The notes under the pieces were generated by a model. The model made no database searches, was not told the origin of the DNA, and saw only the letters and a list, made by a program, of their open reading frames with translations. Below are positions 58,773 to 64,000 of a DNA stretch of 64,000 bases, one piece after another (the first letter of the stretch is position 1; each line of letters opens with the position of its first letter). A program made the translations under genes and the position numbers. The DNA is from Halobacteriovorax sp. Its GTDB lineage: Bacteria; Bdellovibrionota; Bacteriovoracia; Bacteriovoracales; Bacteriovoracaceae. Where the stretch lies: NCBI GenBank assembly GCA_002720865.1, contig PBIO01000014.1, positions 929,793 to 993,792 on the forward strand, written 5' to 3'.

Positions 58773-61700
58773 GCTGATTCTCCTTTAATTAATTCTGGTT
58801 GCATTTGTTTTATAAATAATCCGTATAAACTTGGTAACACGATAAGAGTAAGAGCAGTTGCAGATAATATCCCTCCTACAACAACAGTCGCGAGAGGCTT
58901 TTGCACTTCAGCTCCTAACCCTGTTGAAAACATCATAGGTAAAAAGCCAAAAATGTCGGTTAGAGCGGTCATGAGAACAGGCCTCAATCTAGTCATTGCT
59001 CCCTCCTTAACGACTTCCTCAGGGCTTTTACCATCTTTAATGAGTCTATTGAAATAGGTTACGAGGACGACCCCATTTAATATACTAATTCCACAGAGAG
59101 CGATGAAGCCAACTCCAGCAGAAATACTAAAAGGCATGTTCATAACATTTAGAGCAATAACCCCACCGATGAGTGCCATTGGAGCACAAGCAAAAATAAG
59201 AACTACTTGAGCAAAGTTTTTAAAGGCTGCGTAAAGCATCGCTAGGATTATGAGCAGGGCCATTGGAACTAAAATCCCTAACCTTTCTTTGGCACTTTGA
59301 AGGTTCTTAAAGGTTCCACCCCATTCAACATAGTATCCTTCAGGTAGTTTTACTTTTTCTTCAACTAATTTTTTTGCCTTATTAACAAAACTTTCGATAT
59401 CCCTTACTTCCGGATTGATAAGAACTGCTATTCTTCTCTGAGAGTTTTCTCTACTTACGGCAGAAAAGGTTTCAACAAAGTCTATATCGGCAACTTGCTC
59501 AATAGGTACGGTGTAACCTTCAGAAATACCAACTGGTAATTTTCTTACAGTCATTACATCTTTTCGTTCTAACTCTGAAAGCCTTGTCACAATGGGATAT
59601 TTTCTAACCCCATCATAAACATGACCTACTTCACGGCCACCAATCGCAGTGCTAATTGCGTCGAGAACTGGTCTTGCTGTAACTCCTAATTCTGCAAGAG
59701 CTTGCATTTTAGGGGTATATTGAAGAAGTGGTGACTTTCCTTTTGACTCTGACTCAGCCTCTCCAGCTCCTTCTATCCCTCCAACTATTTCAGCGACCTC
59801 TTTTGAATAAGCGATTATTTTATCTAAATCATCACCAAATATCTTTGCCGATACATCAGCTCTAGTTCCTTCAAGTAACTCATTGAAACGAAGCTCAACT
59901 GGTTGAGAGAGCATCATTACCTGTCCAGGCACATGAAGATCTAACTTATCTTTCACGGCTTTCATGAGTTCCTTTTTATTTGTGATCTTTGGGTCATCTG
60001 GCCACTCATCAAACTCTTTTAGCATGACGTACGAATCAGAAATATTAACTCCCATAGGGTCAGTCGCTACTTCTGCGGCTCCAGTTCTTGCAAAGACATC
60101 TTTAACTTGTGGGAACTCTGCAATAATTTTCTCCGACACCCTTTGAAGTTTGACCGAGTTCTCCATACTAATATTTGCAGGGCGAATAAACTGAAGTGCG
60201 AAATCTCCTTCATCCAATTGAGGAATAAACTCAGCTCCTAATCTTGAGAATAAAAATACTCCAGTCACAATTGAAGCGATTCCAATTCCTAATACAAGCT
60301 TTTTTACTCGAAGAGCTTTTTCTAAAGTTGGTTTAAAGGCCTTTTCTGCAAGACCCATAAGATAAGGTTTTTTGTCTTTTGTTTTCCCACTTAAGAAGGT
60401 CGCAGCCAGTGCAGGAACTAAAGTAAAGGAAAGAACTAGAGCAGCTCCAAGGGCCATAATAAATGTAGTGGCCATAGGACCAAACATTTTCCCTTCAACT
60501 CCTGTTAAGGCAAAAAGAGGTATAAATACGACAATAACGATAAGTTCACCAAAACCAGCAGCAGATCGAATTTCAATTGCTGAATCAATGACGACTTTTT
60601 TGACTTCCTCTCGTGTGAGTTCTCTTCCTGCGGCTTTACCTTTTATTTGTAAGCGGTGGACGCAGTTTTCAATCACAATAACAGCGCCATCAACAATAAT
60701 ACCAAAATCGAGAGCACCTAAACTCATAAGATTTCCAGAAACATTTTGCCATTTCATTAAAATGAAAGTCATAAGTAACGAAATAGGTATCGTTATTGAT
60801 GTAATAATGGCGGCCCTAAAGTTACCTACTAGCAGAAGCAAGAACAAGATAACAAGACCAGCACCCATGAGTAAGTTGTGCTCAACTGTCCCCAGTGTCG
60901 CATCAACCATGTTGGATCTGTCATATAGGACTTTTAACTTCACCCAAGAGGGTAGGTCTTTTTTTATATTATCTAATTTTCCAGAAACTCTTTGAGCCAC
61001 GGCCCTAGAGTTTTCTCCAAGAAGCATGAAAGCCGTTCCGATAATAGACTCTTCACCGTTTACTGTAGCTGCTCCTGTTCTAATCTGTTTGTCATATTTA
61101 ACATTAGCAATATCTTTGATTTTTATGATTTGGTATGAAGAAGTTCTTTTAACAACAACTGATTCAATATCTTTGATATTTTGAAGTAAGCCAACTCCAC
61201 GCACTAGAAGTTGCTCACCTGTTTGCTGAATATAACCACCTCCAACATTTAGGTTAGTCTTTTCAATGGCAGATTCTATATCATCAAAATGGATTCCATA
61301 CTTGGTCATTTTGCGAATATCAGGTTGAATGAAGAATTGTTTTTCATATCCACCAATCGTATTGACCTCAGTGACACCTTTTACAGTTAGTAATCTAGGT
61401 TTAATAAACCAATCTTGCAGTGAACGAAGTTCCATTAACTGGACAAGTCGTTTTTCAGGATCAGTTTCTACAACAACTGCCTCAATGGAGTAGTGAAAAA
61501 TTTCACCTAACCCAGTACTTATGGGTCCCATTTCAGGAACGACACCATTTGGCAGTTCAATGTTTTGGAGCTTTTCTGAGGCAAGCTGCCTCGCTTTGAA
61601 AATATCCATGTCTTCTTCAAAAATTACTGTAACTTGAGATATACCGTATCTAGAAATAGACCGAATAGTTTCAACTCCTGGAATTCCATTCATAGAGTAT

Positions 61701-61909
61701 TCGATAGGGAAGGTTACCATCCTTTCGACTTCTTCTGGAACAAGCCCTTTCACTTGGGTATTGATTTGAACCTGAGTATTAGTAATATCAGGAACAGCAT
61801 CAATTGAGAGTTCTTGGAAAGATTTAGCTCCAAAAATTATTAGTAATAGAGTCGCCATAAAGACGAACATTCTATTATTTACTGAAAATTCGATAACCTT
61901 ATTAATCAT
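58769..61909 (-). CDS. czcA: CzcA-type divalent-metal RND pump
   Basis: 1046 residues with twelve membrane helices and two large periplasmic loops. In helix 4, GALDFGIIVDGAVIVIEN (about 396-413) has the DFG-xxxD-xxxxxEN pattern of the Zn/Co/Cd (HME1) subgroup, unlike the Cu/Ag type at 42652. The N-terminal LSIDAVPDITNTQVQINTQV and the later SISAGVGFIALCGI agree. It should expel Zn2+, Co2+ or Cd2+ with the adaptor piece and TolC protein encoded upstream of it (62525-64000). Confidence 0.93.
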   Translation of the reverse strand: MINKVIEFSVNNRMFVFMATLLLIIFGAKSFQELSIDAVPDITNTQVQINTQVKGLVPEEVERMVTFPIEYSMNGIPGVETIRSISRYGISQVTVIFEEDMDIFKARQLASEKLQNIELPNGVVPEMGPISTGLGEIFHYSIEAVVVETDPEKRLVQLMELRSLQDWFIKPRLLTVKGVTEVNTIGGYEKQFFIQPDIRKMTKYGIHFDDIESAIEKTNLNVGGGYIQQTGEQLLVRGVGLLQNIKDIESVVVKRTSSYQIIKIKDIANVKYDKQIRTGAATVNGEESIIGTAFMLLGENSRAVAQRVSGKLDNIKKDLPSWVKLKVLYDRSNMVDATLGTVEHNLLMGAGLVILFLLLLVGNFRAAIITSITIPISLLMTFILMKWQNVSGNLMSLGALDFGIIVDGAVIVIENCVHRLQIKGKAAGRELTREEVKKVVIDSAIEIRSAAGFGELIVIVVFIPLFALTGVEGKMFGPMATTFIMALGAALVLSFTLVPALAATFLSGKTKDKKPYLMGLAEKAFKPTLEKALRVKKLVLGIGIASIVTGVFLFSRLGAEFIPQLDEGDFALQFIRPANISMENSVKLQRVSEKIIAEFPQVKDVFARTGAAEVATDPMGVNISDSYVMLKEFDEWPDDPKITNKKELMKAVKDKLDLHVPGQVMMLSQPVELRFNELLEGTRADVSAKIFGDDLDKIIAYSKEVAEIVGGIEGAGEAESESKGKSPLLQYTPKMQALAELGVTARPVLDAISTAIGGREVGHVYDGVRKYPIVTRLSELERKDVMTVRKLPVGISEGYTVPIEQVADIDFVETFSAVSRENSQRRIAVLINPEVRDIESFVNKAKKLVEEKVKLPEGYYVEWGGTFKNLQSAKERLGILVPMALLIILAMLYAAFKNFAQVVLIFACAPMALIGGVIALNVMNMPFSISAGVGFIALCGISILNGVVLVTYFNRLIKDGKSPEEVVKEGAMTRLRPVLMTALTDIFGFLPMMFSTGLGAEVQKPLATVVVGGILSATALTLIVLPSLYGLFIKQMQPELIKGESA

Positions 61910-61925
61910 TTTAATTACCTATCTT

Positions 61926-62525
61926 TTAATGTGAGTGACCATACTCAGACTTATCTGTACTATAAACGTCAGTGACCCTTAGCAATCCAACGCCATTCAC
62001 AACGATTTGATCTCCAAAGTCGACACCTTTAACTTCAACCATATATCCACTAGGCAGTTCTTTAATAATTTTTGCTTGCATGAATTTAAAGTAACCTGCA
62101 CGAAACCTATAGACACCCTTCTTGTTTTTGGAAGCAACGAGAGTGTTTTTTTCGATTTTAAAACTTGAACCATCAACGGTATTCAATTTTAATTTGAGAG
62201 TTTTGATAGCTTCTTTAGACAGTTTGAACCCTTTCTTTTCGTCTACATCAACAATGGCTTTGCCTTTACCAATCGCCTTTCCACCACCGTGATTATGTCC
62301 ATCATCACCTTCTTTGTGATCATCATGTCCTTTATGATCGTCATGGTCGTCGTGATCTTTGTGGCCAATGGAGTCATGCTTTTTTCCATGATCGTGCCCA
62401 TCACCCTCTTTGTGTTCTGCATGTGGTTTGCTTCCATGAGCATGACCACTATGGTCTTCTTCAGAAAAAGCGCTATTTAAATTTAGTAATCCAAAAAACA
62501 ATAATAGTAGTGAAATCTTTTTCAT
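61926..62525 (-). CDS. His-rich, shortened RND adaptor-like protein
   Basis: 199 residues with a signal peptide ending NSAFSE. The first half after that (about 23-85) is a His/Asp/Gly/Lys cluster. The second half (GVYRFRAGYFKFMQAKIIKEL, GYMVEVKGVDFGDQIVVNGVGLLRV, STDKSEYGHSH) matches the C-terminal domain of CzcB-like adaptors. The hairpin and barrel-sandwich parts are missing. It sits exactly where a full adaptor gene belongs, between TolC and pump genes, so it is either a working minimal adaptor or a metal chaperone; a full adaptor may lie outside the window. Confidence 0.7.
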   Translation of the reverse strand: MKKISLLLLFFGLLNLNSAFSEEDHSGHAHGSKPHAEHKEGDGHDHGKKHDSIGHKDHDDHDDHKGHDDHKEGDDGHNHGGGKAIGKGKAIVDVDEKKGFKLSKEAIKTLKLKLNTVDGSSFKIEKNTLVASKNKKGVYRFRAGYFKFMQAKIIKELPSGYMVEVKGVDFGDQIVVNGVGLLRVTDVYSTDKSEYGHSH

Positions 62526-62536
62526 ATAATCCTCAT

Positions 62537-64000
62537 TTAATTGTTGAAGGCTTTACAACCAGTGGCTGCGAAATCTTCAGATTCATAAATCGTCTTTAAA
62601 TTTTTAATCAAGTTATCCTTAATCTCGTCATAATCTACAAATGACTGTGGACAGGAGTTAAATCTTCCATCAGAGCATTCTCTGGAGAATTGCTCATTAT
62701 TAACTTCTGAAATTAAGATATTTTGACAGAGATTTTTTTTCATACCCTTTCGTCGGATATACTTTCTAAACCTTCTACGATCAGAACTCTTTTTAACCAA
62801 TTCGTTTAAATACTCATTTCCCTTTAGAACTGAGTCGGAATAAGTTTTTAAATTTTGTAAATTAAACTCTGCTCCTGCTTTTTCAAGCTTGCTTTGAATT
62901 CCAGCAAAGTAATCTACGGCATCTTTAGCTTTGATTTCGGTGGTTGCCTTAGAGAAATTTCTTTTATTGAGATAATCGCCAGTAAAAGTCATTCGTTTAA
63001 GCTTTTCAACTAAATCGGCATATCTTAGTCGGTAAGAAACCTGAAGTATTTTTGATGCGTAGAGGTTGTCTAAAATCTCAATCATCTCAAGAGCATCTAT
63101 CTCACCACCAATCGAAATATAATCAACCATAGCTTGATAGTTTGATTCTGCAAGTGTCGCTCTTTGTTTCATGATATCGAAGTTCTCAATCAGAGAGTTG
63201 TGCTCATTTACAAGTAGATTGACTTGCTTCTTTAAAGTTTCAATTGTTGCCTTTAGCTGAATTTTAAGAATCCTTCCTTCAGATTTACTAATCCTTAAGC
63301 TAGCACCTAGTCCGAAACCTAGGCCGTCTTGAACAGGTATATCTTCAAAAGCTCCATTACCTGAAGAGAAGGTAGAAGCACCCAAGACATTAAAGTAAAT
63401 CTCACCTTTAACTTTCCCTAGGGCGTTAAACATATGCTCAAATTGCTTTGCTTCTGGGGATGCATCAATAACTTTAAAGATTATCTTTGAGAAATCCAAA
63501 AGTTCAGCCTCTTCGAGGTTTGGTAAAGACGGGGGAACAATACTTATTTCTAGCTCATTGTTGATTCCAGTTAGAAATTGAAGCTCCTTTTTTTCAGAGA
63601 AAGTTAAATTCTTCAGGTTTCTTGAATCTTCAACTAGTGCGAGATGCCTATCCTTAATTAGGTTGTAAGCAAAAATATTTCCTTCACCAAAAACATTTCT
63701 AGATTCTGCCAAATCAAGTAACTCACTATATTGACTAGCTTTAGAATTAAGCAGTTTTTGAAATTCCATATCTCTATAAACACTCATATAAAGAAGCTTT
63801 GCTGTACTAACTTCATTGGCCCATACTGCTCTATATTGCTCTTGTTGTGATTTATAAAGATGCTTAGCTTGACCAACCTTGAACCAGTTTGCTGGGACGA
63901 GGAAAGGTGCAACATCTTGAATAATATCTCCTACTGCTAGGGGATCGATAATTATAGCGGGAATTTTTAAGAGATTCCAAATATTGAGTTTTGGAAGTAG
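62537..64000 (-). CDS. TolC-family outer-membrane efflux protein, start outside window
   Basis: The frame is open from the stop at 62537 to the window edge (488 codons); the ATG at 63787 is internal, because the codons before it continue without a stop (KSQQEQYRAVWANEVSTAKLLY). Two coiled-coil repeats of the TolC type are seen (about 72-100 and 200-290 from the ATG). The C-terminal part has Cys (KNLCQNILIS, RECSDGRFNSCPQ) that are unusual for TolC. Upstream residues (LKIPAIIIDPLAVGDIIQDVAPFLVP) look like a mature N-terminal part. It serves the CzcA-type pump. Confidence 0.78.
   Translation of the reverse strand, partial: LLPKLNIWNLLKIPAIIIDPLAVGDIIQDVAPFLVPANWFKVGQAKHLYKSQQEQYRAVWANEVSTAKLLYMSVYRDMEFQKLLNSKASQYSELLDLAESRNVFGEGNIFAYNLIKDRHLALVEDSRNLKNLTFSEKKELQFLTGINNELEISIVPPSLPNLEEAELLDFSKIIFKVIDASPEAKQFEHMFNALGKVKGEIYFNVLGASTFSSGNGAFEDIPVQDGLGFGLGASLRISKSEGRILKIQLKATIETLKKQVNLLVNEHNSLIENFDIMKQRATLAESNYQAMVDYISIGGEIDALEMIEILDNLYASKILQVSYRLRYADLVEKLKRMTFTGDYLNKRNFSKATTEIKAKDAVDYFAGIQSKLEKAGAEFNLQNLKTYSDSVLKGNEYLNELVKKSSDRRRFRKYIRRKGMKKNLCQNILISEVNNEQFSRECSDGRFNSCPQSFVDYDEIKDNLIKNLKTIYESEDFAATGCKAFNN

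Noticed and set aside
1-64000. CRISPR array, rRNA genes or replication origin
   Set aside because: No regularly spaced repeats, rRNA-like sequence or DnaA-box cluster were seen.

Overview
The window is a low-GC, gene-dense, heavy-metal (mainly copper) resistance region of a Gram-negative bacterium. Outer-membrane barrels, many periplasmic lipoproteins, TolC/RND pumps and c-type haem proteins show a double-membrane cell. TGA is used as a normal stop. The gene mix (MepA-like and YiiX-like secreted enzymes, Met/His-rich periplasmic proteins, multicopper oxidases fused to barrels) would fit a marine Bdellovibrionota-type bacterium such as Bacteriovorax/Halobacteriovorax. That placement is an inference from gene content, not a proof.

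Layout. (1) 1-283: the 3' end of gdhA, the last clearly housekeeping gene. (2) 0.3-8.1 kb: lipoprotein, Cys-rich peptide, LOG-family enzyme, Met-rich protein, DASS anion transporter, DUF411/CopG, and an operon of a His-rich protein, a haem-binding protein and a multicopper oxidase with a C-terminal barrel. The transporter lies between two half-decayed copies of a Met-rich/CopG gene pair. (3) 8.2-21.9 kb: a mosaic of modules whose joints carry CCACCA, usually inside CACCACCTCCACCA. It holds two copies of a truncated-recombinase/membrane-peptide cassette, a mer-type operon without MerA, an YceI/GST/YgiD stress cluster, an AraC/DUF4345/NAD(P)-binding cluster, and a CopA ATPase with CueR. Near-identical 188-bp repeats at both ends could let the inner 13 kb excise. 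(4) 22.5-36.8 kb: CsoR-controlled copper genes, namely cytochromes, a second multicopper oxidase-barrel fusion, CsoR itself, YceI, Met-rich protein, a Cu ATPase and small membrane proteins. A murein-endopeptidase gene pair is inserted beside a relic of the neighbouring cytochrome gene. (5) 36.8-39.4 kb: DMT exporter, small membrane proteins, and an ECF sigma factor with a membrane partner. (6) 39.5-47.2 kb: a complete Cus-type RND operon. (7) 47.3-58 kb: HMA-MauE protein, two YiiX-like paralogues, a subtilase, a Tat-exported multicopper oxidase, HupE-like, methyltransferase and CDF genes. (8) 58-64 kb: a CzcA-type RND operon read leftward, with a shortened adaptor and a TolC gene that runs off the window.

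How it works together. Cytoplasmic Cu(I) is sensed by CueR (copA) and CsoR (most of 23-52 kb). Two P-type ATPases move it to the periplasm. There, three multicopper oxidases, Met/His-rich proteins, CopG, DUF3347 and YHS-like proteins bind or oxidise it, and the Cus pump expels it. Seven strong, evenly spaced 17-bp RTACCY-N5-GGGTAT sites mark the CsoR regulon. The 8.7-22 kb mosaic lacks such sites and has its own MerR/CueR promoters, which suggests that it arrived separately.
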